NCBI RefSeq assembly: GCF_033118175.1
Contig: NC_083711.1
Span: 42,480,001 to 42,544,000 of the forward strand
DNA: 64,000 nt
Source of the DNA: Dama dama
Taxonomy: Eukaryota > Chordata > Mammalia > Artiodactyla > Cervidae
Direction of reading: 5' to 3'
The position numbers and the translations under genes are program-made. This document shows, piece by piece, positions 22,420 to 32,439 of the stretch; position 1 is the stretch's first letter, and each line of letters opens with the position of its first letter. The notes beneath the pieces were generated by a model. The model did no database searches. It was not told the DNA's origin and worked only from the letters and a program-made list of their open reading frames with translations.

Positions 22420-22594
22420 TTATTCTTTATCTTACATATTGCATAAGCATTTCTCTTAATTATCCATCATTGTACATTTTTATTTAATAATGGGACAATA
22501 AAGTATGTGGAGGTTTTTAAGGGGTGATATTTTGGCCTGGTGATGTGACTTTATGATTTGCTGATGCAGAGGTCTTTGGTTTATGGGGTGCCTT

Positions 22595-23952
22595 CAGTTC
22601 AGTTCGGTCGCTCAGTCCTGTTTGACTCTTTGCGACCCTGTGGACTGCAGCATGCCAGGCTTCCCTGTCCATCATCAACTCCCAGAGCTTGCTGAAACTC
22701 ATGTCCATCATTTGGTGATGCCATCCAGCCATCTCATCCTCTGTCGTCCCCTTCTCTTCCTGCCTCAATCTTTCCCAGCATCAAGGTCTTTTCTAGTGTG
22801 TCAGTTCTTCACATCAGGTGGCCAAAGTGTTGGAGTTTGAGCTTCAGCATCAGTCCTTCTATTGAATATTCAAGACTGATTTCCTTTAGGATGGACTGGT
22901 TTGATCTCCTTGCTATTGAAGGGACTCTCAGGAGTCTTCTCCAACATCACAGTTCAAAAATATCTTTGGTGCTCAGCTTTCTTTATGGTCCAATTCTCAC
23001 ATCTATACATGACTACTGGAAAAACCATAGCTTTGACTAGAGGGACCTTTTTGGCAAAGTAATGTCTCTGCTTTTTAATATGCTATCTAGGTTGGTCATA
23101 GCTTTTCTTCCAAGGAGCAAGCATCTTTTAATTTCATGGCTGCAGTCACCATCTGCAGTGATTTTGGAGCCCAAGAAAATAAAGTATGTCACTGTGTCCA
23201 TTGTTTTCCCATCTATTTGCCGTGAAGTGATGGGACCAGATGCCATGATCTTAGTTTTTTGAATGTTGAATTTCAAGCCAACTTTTTCACTCTCCTCTTT
23301 TACTTTCATCAAAAGGCTCTTTAGTTCCTCTTCACTTTCTTCCATAAGGGTGATGTCATCTGCATATCTGAACTTATTGATATTTCTTGCAGCAATCTTG
23401 ATTCCAGCTTGTGCTTCATCCAGTCTGGCATTTCTCATGATGTACTCTGCATATAAGTTAAATAAGCAGGGTGACAATACACAGCCTTGATGTACTTCTT
23501 TCCCAGTTTGGAACCAGTCCATTTGTCCATGTCTGGTTAACTGTTGCTTCTTGACCTGCATGCACGTTTTTCAGGAGGCACATAAGGTGGGCTGGTATTC
23601 CCATCTCTTTCAGAATTTTCCACAGTTTGTTTTGATCCACACAGTCAAAGGCTTTGGCAGAGTTAATAAAGCAGAAGTAGATGTTTTCCTGGAACTCTTG
23701 CTTTTTTGATGATCCAGCAGAATTTGGCAATTCGATCTCTGGTTCCTCTGCCTTTTCTAAATCCAGCTTGAACATCTGGAAGTTCTTAGTTCACATATTC
23801 TTGAAACCTAGCTTGGAGAATTTTGAGCATGTTTTTCCTAGCATGTGAGATGAGTGCAATTGTGTGGTAGTTTGAACGTTCTTTGGCATTGCCTTTCTTT
23901 GGGATTGGAATGAAAACTGACCTTTTCCAGTCCTGTGGCTGCTGCTGAGGGA
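22595..23952 (-). mobile_element. BovB LINE, 5'-truncated (~1.36 kb), minus strand
   Basis: From the reversed 3' end (CTTCAGTTCAGTTCGGTCGC) through the RT domain to the finger region (reverse of QDWKRSVFIPIPKKGNAKE). GTGCCTT at 22588-22594 and 23953-23959 is a likely short target copy. Confidence 0.93.
23037..23775 (-). pseudogene. Broken BovB reverse transcriptase in two frames
   Basis: The longer piece (23037-23561, 174 codons) keeps motif B (GKEVHQGCVLSPCLF), an intact FRYADDITLMEES box and the post-RT region to SILKSRDITLP. The upstream piece (23458-23775) carries the palm start but reads FINSAKAFDCVDQNKLW. In RTE enzymes this is FID, so the first catalytic Asp is Asn. A frameshift separates the pieces. 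Confidence 0.85.
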
Positions 23953-24312
23953 GTGCCTTAGGTCTTCCTATATAATTATTCAACTTTCTTAGATTAAACG
24001 TCTTCCAGCTTTTAGGGAAGAAGTAAAATTGTCATCATATACAGATAGCATGATACTATATGTAGAATCCCTAAAGATTCCACACAAAAATTACTAGTAC
24101 TGATAAATGACTTCAGCAGTGTAGCAGGAGACAAGATCAACATACATAATTTAGTTGCATTTATTTATAGTAACAATGAAATGTCAGAAAGGAAAGGTAA
24201 AAAAAAAAAAAAAAACCTTGTAAAATCATACCGCTCGCAAAATACTTAGGAATAAACCTAAAGAAATGAAACACTTATATGCTAAGAACTATATAAAACA
24301 TTACATAAGGAA

Positions 24313-24639
24313 ATGGGAGATGATTCAAAGAAATGGAAAGATATCCCATGCTCTTGGATTGGAAGAATTAATATTGTTAAATTGGCCATACCACCCAAAG
24401 CCATGTATAGTTTTAATACAATCCCTGTCAAATTATCTGTGACATTTTTCACAGAAATAGAAAAAATGATCCAAAAATTTATATGGAACCACAGAAGACC
24501 CAGAATTACGAAAGGAATCCGGAGGAACAAAAACAAAGCAAGCATAGCCCTCCAAGACCTCAGACAACACTGTGGAGCTTCAGTAATCAAAATGGTGTGG
24601 TGGCACAGAAACAGACATGGGTCAAGGGAAGAGAACTGA
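24313..24639 (+). pseudogene. L1 ORF2 C-terminal fragment
   Basis: 108 open codons with KWKDIPCSWIGRINIVKLAI and KFIWNHRRPRITKGIRRNKN, typical of the L1 ORF2 region after the RT domain. More ORF2 follows at 25411-25665 (EDLNRHFSKEGLQMANRHMK, WRGCGKKETVPQCWW), beyond the BovB interruption. Confidence 0.85.
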
Positions 24640-24849
24640 GAGCCAGAAATAAACCCACACACCAATGGACAATTAGTCTTCAACAAAGAAGGTGAGAATA
24701 TATAATGGAAAAAATACAGTCTCTTCAGCAGGTGGTGTAGGGAAAGTTGGACAGTTGCATGTAAATCAATGAAGTTAGAACACTCCCTCACACCATACAC
24801 AAAAATAAATTTAAAATTCTTAAAGACTGAAATGTGAGATATGACACCA

Positions 24850-25146
24850 TTCAGTTCAGTTCAGTTCAGTCGCTCAGTCGTGTCCGACTCTTTGCGATCC
24901 CATAGACCACAGCACACCAGGCCTCTCTGTCCATCACCAACTCCCGGAGTTTACCCAAACTCATGTCCAAAGAATGTAATCAACCTGATTTCGGTATTGA
25001 CCATCTGGTGATGTCCATGTGTAGAGTCTTCTCTTGTGTTGTTGGAAGAGGGTGTTTGCTATGACCAGTGCGTTCTCTTGGCAAAATTCTGTTAGCCTTT
25101 GCCCTGCTTCATTCTGCATTCTTTTGGCAAAACATTATTAGCCTTA
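24850..25146 (-). mobile_element. Internally deleted BovB fragment inside L1
   Basis: The reversed BovB 3' end (four TTCAG repeats to CTCATGTCCA) is joined at ~24968 to reversed endonuclease-domain sequence (GATTTCGGTATTGACCATCT to TGCCCTGCTTCATTCTGCAT). About 2 kb between these parts is missing. GACACCAT flanks it (24843-24850 and ~25147-25154). Confidence 0.88.
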
Positions 25147-26120
25147 AGACACCATAAAACTCCTAGAAGAAAACATAGGCAAAACATTCTCTGACATAAA
25201 TTGAACCAATATTTTCTTAGGCCAGTCTCCCAAGGCAATAGAAATAAAAGCAGAAATAAACAAATGGGACCTAATCAACTTAAAAGTTTTTGCACAGCAA
25301 AGGAAACCATAAACAAAACAAAAGACAACCTATGGAATGGGAGAAAATGTTTGCAAACAATGCAAGTGGCAGGGGTTTAATATCCAAAATAAACAAATAT
25401 ACAACTGCTCATGCAGTTCAACAACAACAACAGAAAAATGGACAGCTCAGTCAGAAAATGGGCAGAAGACCTAAATAGACATTTCTCCAAAGAAGGCTTA
25501 CAAATGGCCAATAGGCACATGAAAAGATGCTCAACATCACTCATTATTAGAGAAATGCAAGTCAAAAATACAGTGAGGTGGCACCTCAATAAGAAGTCTA
25601 CAAATACCAAATGTTGGCGAGGATGTGGAAAAAAGGAAACTGTGCCACAGTGTTGGTGGGAATGAAAGTTGGTGTAGTCACTATGGAAAACAGTATGGAG
25701 GTTCCTCAAAAAACTAAAAATAGAGTTGCCATATGATTCAGCAGTCCCACTCCTGGGCATATATCCTGAGAAAACTGTAATTGTAAGCGATACATGCACT
25801 CCCATGTTCATAGCAGTGCTATTCACAATAGCCAAGACATGGAAACAACATAAATGTCCATTGACAATTGAATGGATAAAGAAGATGTGGTATATATATA
25901 TATAATAGAATGCTACTCAGCCATGAAAAGGAATGGAATGATGCCTTTTGTGGCAACATGGATGAAGCTAGCGATTATCATACTAAGTGAAGTAAGTCAG
26001 AAAGAGAAAGACAAATACCATGATATCACATATATGGAATCTAAAATATGACACAAATCAAATTATCTGTAAAACAGAAACAGACTCACAGACATAGAGA
26101 AAAAATTTGTGATTGCCAAG

Positions 26121-26144
26121 GGGGTGGGAAGGTGGGGGAGGGGT
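26121..26144 (+). other. G-quadruplex motif in the L1 3' UTR
   Basis: Four G-runs of at least three (GGGGG, GGG, GGGGG, GGGG) separated by 1-5 bases, on the L1 sense strand. Confidence 0.8.
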
Positions 26145-26362
26145 AGATTGGGAGTTTGGGGTTAGTGGGTGCAACCTATTATACATAGAATGGATAAACA
26201 ACAAGGTCTTACTGTATAGCACAGGGAACTATATTCAATATCCTATGATAAACCATAATGGAAAGGAATGTGTAACTGAATCACTTTGCTATACAGCAGA
26301 AATGAACACACCCGTTGTAAATCAACTATACTTCAATTAAAAAAAAACCTTCCAACTTTTTA

Positions 26363-26786
26363 CCTGGCTGTCCAACTTGCCATAAATAGGAGTCTGGAAT
26401 CTGTAGTTCATTATATATGCTTTGAATTAATGTCTTTGTTTTCACTTCTTACTCCCGTAACATTTTGTGTGCTTTTTCTTTGTAGTTCGACAGGTCACGT
26501 TATGCCCTCTGTGGCTGTGGTTCTCTTTCTACTCTCTTCATTCACTACTGCTCCTCTATCTACATATCCTATTTCAGAAAAGTGTTGAAATTCACTGTTA
26601 GTTAATGAGTTTATCAGTCTTTTTTACTTTATTGTTTTGAGTTAGTACATTTTTCAACACATTATATTTAAGGATGCCTAAAGGAGAGAAAGGGGAAAAA
26701 ATCTTGTCATCAGTTTGCTTGTCTTGAGTTAGAATTTTTCAACCCTTTAATAATTAAATATAGAAAACAGAATTTGAACTTACTTT
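26363..26786. other. No gene or recognised repeat
   Basis: A/T-rich; nothing supported. Confidence 0.4.
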
Positions 26787-26833
26787 CATAATGTGGATCT
26801 TCATTAGAAACCCCAATTATTGGGATGTGCTCT
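26787..26833 (+). repeat. 47-bp direct repeat, left copy
   Basis: Begins CATAATGTGGATCTTCATTA and ends ATTGGGATGTGCTCT; 43 of 47 bases match 27211-27257. Confidence 0.93.
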
Positions 26834-26843
26834 GTGAGAATGA

Positions 26844-27049
26844 GGGCTTCCCTGGTGGCTCAGATGGTAAAGAATTCACCTGCAGGGCGGGAGACCTAGG
26901 TTCGATCCCTGGATTGGGAAGATCCCCTGGAGGAGGACCTGGCAATCCACTCCAGCACCCTTGCCTGGAGAATCCCCATGGACAGAGGAACCTGGAGGGC
27001 TGCAGTCCAGGGGTTGCAAAGTGTCAGACACGACTGAGCGACAAAGCAC
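26844..27049 (+). mobile_element. Bov-tA SINE, plus strand
   Basis: GGGCTTCCCTGGTGGCTCAG head, B-box-like GGTTCGATCCC, Bov-A body, end GACACGACTGAGCGAC. Confidence 0.95.
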
Positions 27050-27210
27050 TGTGAAAGTGAAAGTTGCTCAGTTGTGTCAGACTCTTTGCGACCCCATGAC
27101 TATACAGTCCATGGAATTCTCCAGGCCAGAATACCAGACTGGGTAGCCATTCCCTTCTCCAGGGTGTCTTCCCAGCCCAGGGATTGAACCCAGGTCTCCT
27201 GCATTGCAAG
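27050..27210 (-). mobile_element. Bov-tA SINE, minus strand, 5'-truncated
   Basis: GTGAAAGTGAAAGTTGCTCA through GAACCCAGGTCTCCTGCATT; the outermost ~35 bp of the tRNA head is missing. It is tail-to-tail with the previous SINE, with no spacer. Confidence 0.93.
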
Positions 27211-27257
27211 CATAATGTGGGTCATCATTAGAAGCCTCAATTATTGGGATGTGCTCT
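27211..27257 (+). repeat. 47-bp direct repeat, right copy
   Basis: Begins CATAATGTGGGTCATCATTA; four mismatches to 26787-26833. Confidence 0.93.
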
Positions 27258-27849
27258 AGTTGTTTAAATATAGGTATGAGATGGGTCTGTCTGTGCTCTT
27301 GAATCCAGTAGACAGAAGTTCTTGATTAGTAACTTCTCTGGGGTTATAACCACAGCAGCAGGGCTATAACTTTTCTAGTTTTCTCTCTCAGTAGGTGACC
27401 TTGCTTCCTACTCCACTCTTATCAAAATGGTCTATCATGAACTTCCATTTATCTTAGGACGTCCCAGTTCCCAGTTCATTCTGCCTTGTTGTTTCAGATG
27501 AAGAGCTGGAATCCATCTTTTCTGAAGCTATCTCCTCCATTTGCAGCCTGAAGTCCTGGGACTATTCTCCTGGATATGCATCTGTAGATATGTTCAAATC
27601 TTCCCCTTGGTGTGGGGAAAAAACCTTCCTTCCCATCTTTTCCCTGAAGCTACATGTTCAGTTGGAGAAGCCTTCTAAATTTTTTTCTAAGCTCTGATTT
27701 CTTTGCATATAGGTATTCTCTTGATGTCTGTCTTTAGTCCACTTTTTTCTCTTGTCCTTTTTCTGGGAAATCCTGTTTGTTCCCATAACTTCATCTATTA
27801 CTGAGCCCTAACCACTTTCCTGACATTCAGGTGCTCCATTCCACCTACG
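27258..27849. other. No gene or recognised repeat
   Basis: Mixed composition, C/T-rich in parts; nothing supported. Confidence 0.4.
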
Positions 27850-27856
27850 CATTAGT

Positions 27857-28704
27857 TCAGTTCAGTTCAGCTCAGTTCAGTCACTCAGTTGTGTCCAACT
27901 CTTTGCGACCCCATGGACCGCAGCACACCAGGCCTCCCTGTCCATCACCAACTCCTGGAACCTCCTCAAACTGATGTCCATTGAGTCGGTGATGCCATCC
28001 AACCATCTCATCCTCTGTCATCCCCTTCTCTTCCTGCCTCATTCTTTCCCAGCATCAGGGTCTTTTCTGGTGTGTCACTTCTTTACATCAGGTGGCCAAA
28101 GTATTGGAGCTTCAGCTTCAACATCAGTCCTTCCATTGAATATTCAGGACTGATCTCCTTTAGGATGGACTGGTTGGATCTCCTTGCAATCCAAGGGACT
28201 CTCAAGAGTCTTCTCCAACACCACAGTTCAAAAGCATCAATTCTTCTGCACTCAGCTTTCTTTATAGTCCAGCTCTCACATCCATACATGACTACTGGAA
28301 AAGCCATAGCTTTGACTAGATGGACCTTTGTTGGCAAATTAATATCTCTGCTTTTTAATATGCTGTCTAGGTTGGTCATAACTTTCCTTCCAAGGAGTAA
28401 GCGTCTTTTAATGTCATGGCTGCAGTCACCAATCTGCAGTGATTTTGGAGCCCCCAAAAATAAAGTCATACACTGTTTTCACTGTTTCCCCATCTATTTC
28501 CCATGAAGTGATGGGACCAGATGCCATGGTCTTAGTTTTCTGAATGTTGAGCTTTATTTTATTTATTTATTTTTTTGAATGTTGAGCTTTAAACCAACTT
28601 TTTCAGTCTCCTCTTTCACTTTCATCAAGAGGCTCTTTAGTTCTTCTTCACTTTCTGCCATAAGGGTGGTGTCAGCTGCATATTTGAAGTTATTGATAAT
28701 TCTC
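27857..28704 (-). mobile_element. BovB LINE 3' copy, minus strand
   Basis: Reversed 3' end (three to four TTCAG repeats, then GTCACTCAGTTGTGTCCAAC) to the region just before the YADD box. CATTAGT at 27850-27856 and 28705-28711 is the likely target copy. The antisense frame 28083-28469 is the C-terminal post-RT region (LDSILKSRDINLPTKVHLVK). Confidence 0.93.
28541..28590. repeat. 15-bp direct repeat around a T/A run (tail-only insertion in BovB)
   Basis: TGAATGTTGAGCTTT occurs at 28541-28555 and 28576-28590. The 20 bases between are ATTTTATTTATTTATTTTTT, which are absent from other BovB copies in the window. Confidence 0.85.
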
Positions 28705-28988
28705 CATTAGTACCAGTCAGTGTATTCCAAGAAAACTAGTTACTCCATACTCCACCTCCATCCTCCTGTCCTTAGAAGTACAAAACAAGAAAGTACTCTA
28801 AACACTCTCTCTGTCTTCCCCATGTGGATTGGTCTGATTATCATTTTTCTAGTCACTCAGGGATATGTTAGAAAAGAATAGTTGTAAGGCTATACACTCA
28901 AAGTTATTACAGTCAGAGTCAGAGTGCGATTAATTTCAAGTACGTAAGCTTTCTTGCCCTCAGCCTCTGTGGTTCTATGTTAATATAC

Positions 28989-29021
28989 CTAATCAGTCTG
29001 CATTTTCCTGATTACACACAG
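28989..29021 (+). promoter_or_regulatory. NSUN3: 3' splice site of the last NSUN3 intron
   Basis: A CTAAT branch-point candidate (A at 28992) lies ~29 nt upstream of the acceptor AG at 29020-29021, with a short T/C-rich segment (GCATTTTCCTG) between. The reading frame of the NSUN3 domain begins immediately after this AG. Confidence 0.75.
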
Positions 29022-29292
29022 GTCTGCAATTAAGGCCCTACGTCCTGGGGGGCTGCTTGTATACTCTACGTGCACACTTTCCAAGGCAGAAAATCAAGAT
29101 GTGATCAGTGAAGTTTTAAACTCCTACAGTGACATCATGCCTGTGGACATTAAGGAAATGGCAAGGACTTGCTCCCAAGACTTCACATTTGCTCCCACTG
29201 GCCAGGAATGTGGGCTCTTGGTGATTCCAGATAAGGGTAAAGCCTGGGGCCCAATGTATGTTGCGAAACTGAAAAAATCATGGACGACTTGA
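29022..29292 (+). CDS. NSUN3: NSUN3 terminal coding exon (mitochondrial tRNA-Met cytosine-34 C5-methyltransferase)
   Basis: The exon encodes ~89 residues starting SAIKALRPGGLLVYSTCTLS, then KAENQD and, further on, FAPTGQECGLLVIPDKGKAW and GPMYVAKLKKSW, which I recognise as the C-terminus of NSUN3, a member of the NOL1/NOP2/Sun (RsmB) m5C methyltransferases. In this family the Cys of the TC motif (here TGC at 29071-29073) is the nucleophile that attacks cytosine C6; the partner PC motif must lie in an upstream exon outside this window. Known role: NSUN3 methylates C34 of mitochondrial tRNA-Met in the matrix, and ALKBH1 oxidises the product to f5C for AUA/AUG decoding. The exon is preceded by a branch-like CTAAT (28989-28993), a pyrimidine-rich stretch and CACAG (acceptor AG 29020-29021). 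The first base completes a split codon. The frame stays open to TGA at 29290-29292. The intact frame and splice site argue against a processed pseudogene. Identity is from recognition of the protein; orthology was not checked by alignment. Confidence 0.93.
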
Positions 29293-29550
29293 AATTGGAG
29301 ATATGCCTTTTGGGAACCGTTATATTGATAACACATGCATGTATTATTATATTTCTTTTTCTAGTCTCTCTGCATGTTAATATTTAAATAATAATGAATT
29401 CGCTGGATCTGATTGGAATCCTATTTAGTTAATGTGGCATTTCAGAACTTTTCAGGTGTATTTTTTTCCTAGAAGTGTTTCTATAGTAATGATTTAAGAT
29501 GCTGCAGATGGTGTTTGTGCTATATAATAAATCTCTACTGTCTTTTACTT
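29293..29550 (+). other. NSUN3: Probable NSUN3 3' UTR (short form) with AATAAA
   Basis: The sequence after the stop is A/T-rich and free of recognised repeats. A canonical AATAAA occurs at 29526-29531, followed by a T/G-rich stretch (TTTTACTTGGCCTTTTGT), as expected for a cleavage and polyadenylation site near 29.55 kb. A longer form could end near ATTAAA at ~30.67 kb. The end is inferred; no transcript evidence is available here. Confidence 0.55.
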
Positions 29551-31084
29551 GGCCTTTTGTAGTTAAATTAATAGTAATATATGGTTTAGGCATAAAATGT
29601 TTAGAGATACATTCTATCCATAATGTTGGCGCTTTGAACCTTTAAAAATGCACATTTCCTGGCCCTCTTATCATTTTTCTCCTTATCAAATATACAGATT
29701 CTCTGAGGTTTTTTTCCCCTTTTCTGTAAGAACTGATTGGTATTCTGAGACTAACTTCTTAGGCAGCAGTATTTCTAGTTCTAGCAAAATAAGTTTCTTA
29801 TTTGCCAAGTTGTTTTTTGTTAAGAACTATCTTCTGTTTACTGCAAAGGTCAGTGACTCTATTGACACCAGCTTTATTCCTCCCCTGTTTTTTTTTTTTT
29901 TTTTGTATTCACAAATACAAATTGAAAGGGTAAATTATGTTGAAAGGCCGTTAGAACAGCAGATTCACATGCACATGTTTGACTTTCGACATTCAGCTTG
30001 TAGAATAATGGAGTCTATCCAGCAGGCTATAAAGCAAGTACTTGAAACAAAACCAGAATGATTAATAACCGCAATAACTGAACTATATTTGGAGAGTTTT
30101 GCTACATAATTGCAGTCATAATGAGCACTACAGAATCTGATTATCTTACAGTTGCAATCTGGAGGGGCTTTTTATTTCGCTCCGTTATGAAATGTTATCT
30201 GAGAGTACTATGTCACATATTAATGCACAAGAGGGAAATGCCTACTGAAAGTGGGTTATACTGTTACCAAAACCCAGTACCGTTTACGAAGTGGTTCTCC
30301 TTGTTTACACATATCCTGGGAATATTGTGCACTTTTCTGTATATGTACTTAGAGTTTAACCTCAGGTTTGGATCATCTGTTTTCTGTAGAAATTGCTTCA
30401 CTCAGAGTCCAAACATATTTTTCCCACTATTAACAAAAATTAGGGAGCGTATTTTGAAAGAGTCCATCTATTTAAAAACAGCTTAAAAAAAAACTGTAGA
30501 AATACAAAATTCTGTTAAATCTGAAGCTTTTTGAATTATTACAGTCTGTGCATTTACACTGGAGACTGTTTACTCATTTACTGTTTTGTTGTTGTTTGAT
30601 TTGCAAACCTATGTAACTGGGTTGCTATAACTGGGGTGTCCTAGAAAGAATTATTTTTGTACCTTCATTGCATTAAACATTTTGTTTCCTCTTTATCTAA
30701 CCAATATATTTGAAGAAAAGCTGGATCTTTTGGACTCAATCAGATATACCAGGTAAATACAGAAGAGTAGTAATAATGGAAAAGATTTTTTTGCGTGTGT
30801 GTGTGTGTGTGTGTATGTGTGTTTAGTTTGTCCTTATTGTCCTTATTGGTTTGTTTTTTCAATTTGGAATCCTGTCTTCACTTCCTGTGATGTTTAAGAA
30901 GTCCATTTTGTGTAGATTAATCGCAAAGTAAATTGTCACAGTGCACTTTGTTGAATGTCATTGTTTTCCCAACACAATGCCTAATCTGAATACTTGGTAT
31001 GCCATTGGATTAGGCCTTTCTGTGATTCCTGAAAAATGCAAATTTAGATATACCTATAGCTCACTATTGTTAGCAATAATTATA
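29551..31084. other. NSUN3 downstream or extended 3' UTR; no gene
   Basis: A/T-rich. A T-run lies at 29888-29905. An open frame at 29648-30061 is not supported as coding. ATTAAA near 30671 could be a distal polyadenylation signal. Confidence 0.45.
30794..30822. repeat. (GT)n microsatellite
   Basis: About ten GT units followed by ATGTGTG. Confidence 0.92.
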
Positions 31085-31310
31085 GTGAAACATCTGACAA
31101 TTCATTGAGCATTAAATATTTTTCTTTATATGTTACTTTTTTGAACTTTAAGATAACTCCAAGAGTGAGTATCGTGACTACCTTTTCTGAACGAGAAAAC
31201 CCAAGTTTAGTGCTGTTCCTAGCTGGCCAAGTCTAGGCTGGTAAATAAAGAATGGAACCAAGATTAAAATTAGCTTCAAAGTCCAGCTTCTTCTCACTAT
31301 TCTGCTCTGT
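31085..31310 (-). mobile_element. MIR SINE, minus strand
   Basis: CATTGAGCATTAAATATTTT, CTGAACGAGAAAACCCAAG, AGCTGGCCAAGTCTAGG and GAATGGAACCAAGATTAAAA follow the reversed MIR layout. Confidence 0.65.
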
Positions 31311-31458
31311 TTCATGGGATATAGTTTATAGGAACCCTAAAGATTATCAGCTGGCTTTATCCTTATTCTTAATTGCTCAGCTTCCCCCTTACATGCAATT
31401 CCCTATTTTCAGGGCATGAAAGGGTTGAGTAATACTTGGGGGAAGAACCCCAACTTTG

Positions 31459-31812
31459 GTTTTTTTTTTTTTTTCTCCCATTTATTTTTATTAGTTGGAG
31501 GCTAATTACTTTACATTATTGTAGTGGTTTTTGCCATACATTGACATGAATCAGCCATGGATTTACATGTGTTCCCCATCCCGATCCCCGCTCCCACCTC
31601 CCTCCCCATCCCGTCCCTCTGGGTCATCATCCCAGTGCACCAGCCCTGAGCACTTGTCTCATGCATCTAACCTGGACTGGTGATCTCTTTCACACTTGAT
31701 AATCTGCATGTTTCAATGCTATTCTCTCAGATCATCCCACCCTCGCCTTCTCCCATAGAGTCCAAAAGTCTGTTCTACACATCTGTGTCTCTTTTTCTGT
31801 CTTGCATATAGG
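31459..31812 (-). mobile_element. Young-looking L1 3' UTR copy with perfect 15-bp target duplication
   Basis: T-run (the reversed poly(A)), then CATTTATTTTTATTAGTTGG, GACATGAATCAGCCATGGAT, a C-rich block and TCTTTTTCTGTCTTGCATAT. AGAACCCCAACTTTG is identical at 31444-31458 and 31813-31827. A non-coding 5'-truncated insertion. Confidence 0.96.
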
Positions 31813-31827
31813 AGAACCCCAACTTTG

Positions 31828-32439
31828 AAGTGTTTCAGGCCATGTTTGAAATTTCAGAAGTACCTCTTGTGATTGCAATACCCAGAAATCTCCCATAGAA
31901 GTATTCTGTGCCTTCCTTTTCTTTGCAGGTGCTGGAATTGAAGAGTAGGAATTTGGAGCAGCCTTGCAGTGTCAATTGAAAAGCAAGGAGTAATTGATAT
32001 TACTTTCTGTGGCATTGAGTTACTTTCAGAATAGCTTTATAAAAATTTAGGTTGCTTACCAACACATTAACTTCTCTGCCATCAGCACGCTGAACAGCCC
32101 ATAGTTTCAGAAATAGACTATGAATAAGTGTAATGCATTTAAATGGTTTGTACTGAATTTTTAAAGCATCAGATATTATCTGTGGCTTGGAATCAAGGCA
32201 GCCTACGGTTCTTTATACTATTACATATCCATATAGCCTTATACTGAAGATTGCATGTTACTCCCTTAACAGTATTATGAAAAAATATCCTTTTATACAA
32301 TGTCAGTAGGCATATAAAATAATAGATACCACAACACTTGCTACATGAAGTAATCACAAATCTAATAAGCTCTTATCCAAGAAAGACTTTATGTCTGGAG
32401 ATAAGCATCAGATAATCTGCATAGGCTAATGCAACTCAT
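31828..32439. other. No gene or recognised repeat
   Basis: A/T-rich; nothing supported. Confidence 0.4.

Larger units (their letters stand above)
24015..26348 (+). mobile_element. L1 LINE 3' half (ORF2 end plus 3' UTR), plus strand, split
   Basis: Starts within ORF2 (GAAGTAAAATTGTCATCATA) and ends with ATCAACTATACTTCAATTAA plus an A-tail. Flanks CTTCCAGCTTTTA (24002-24014) and CTTCCAACTTTTTA (26349-26362) look like an aged target duplication. It is interrupted by a BovB fragment at 24850-25146. Confidence 0.92.
1..29021 (+). other. NSUN3: Inferred part of the last NSUN3 intron
   Basis: The exon at 29022 begins with a 3' splice site, so the preceding sequence is intron. I searched by eye for the upstream NSUN3 exons, including the PC-motif exon, and found none. 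The intron therefore appears to extend beyond the left end of the window. Most of it is interspersed repeats. Confidence 0.7.

Noticed and set aside
26844..26920. tRNA-like heads of Bov-tA and CHR SINEs as tRNA genes
   Set aside because: The A/B-box remnants belong to SINE heads; no full cloverleaf with an anticodon arm is preserved.
27840..27900. TTCAG repeats at BovB ends (also 24853 and 22596) as a CRISPR-like array or telomere-like repeat
   Set aside because: The TTCAG/CTGAA runs are the normal 3' terminal repeat of BovB and continue directly into BovB sequence.
29648..30061. 137-codon open frame just after NSUN3, ending SIQQAIKQVLETKPE
   Set aside because: It crosses a T-run (poly-Phe) and its N-terminal part is low-complexity. 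I see no acceptor tied to it and do not recognise the C-terminal part. It is more likely 3' UTR or intergenic chance, though a conservation check would be quick.
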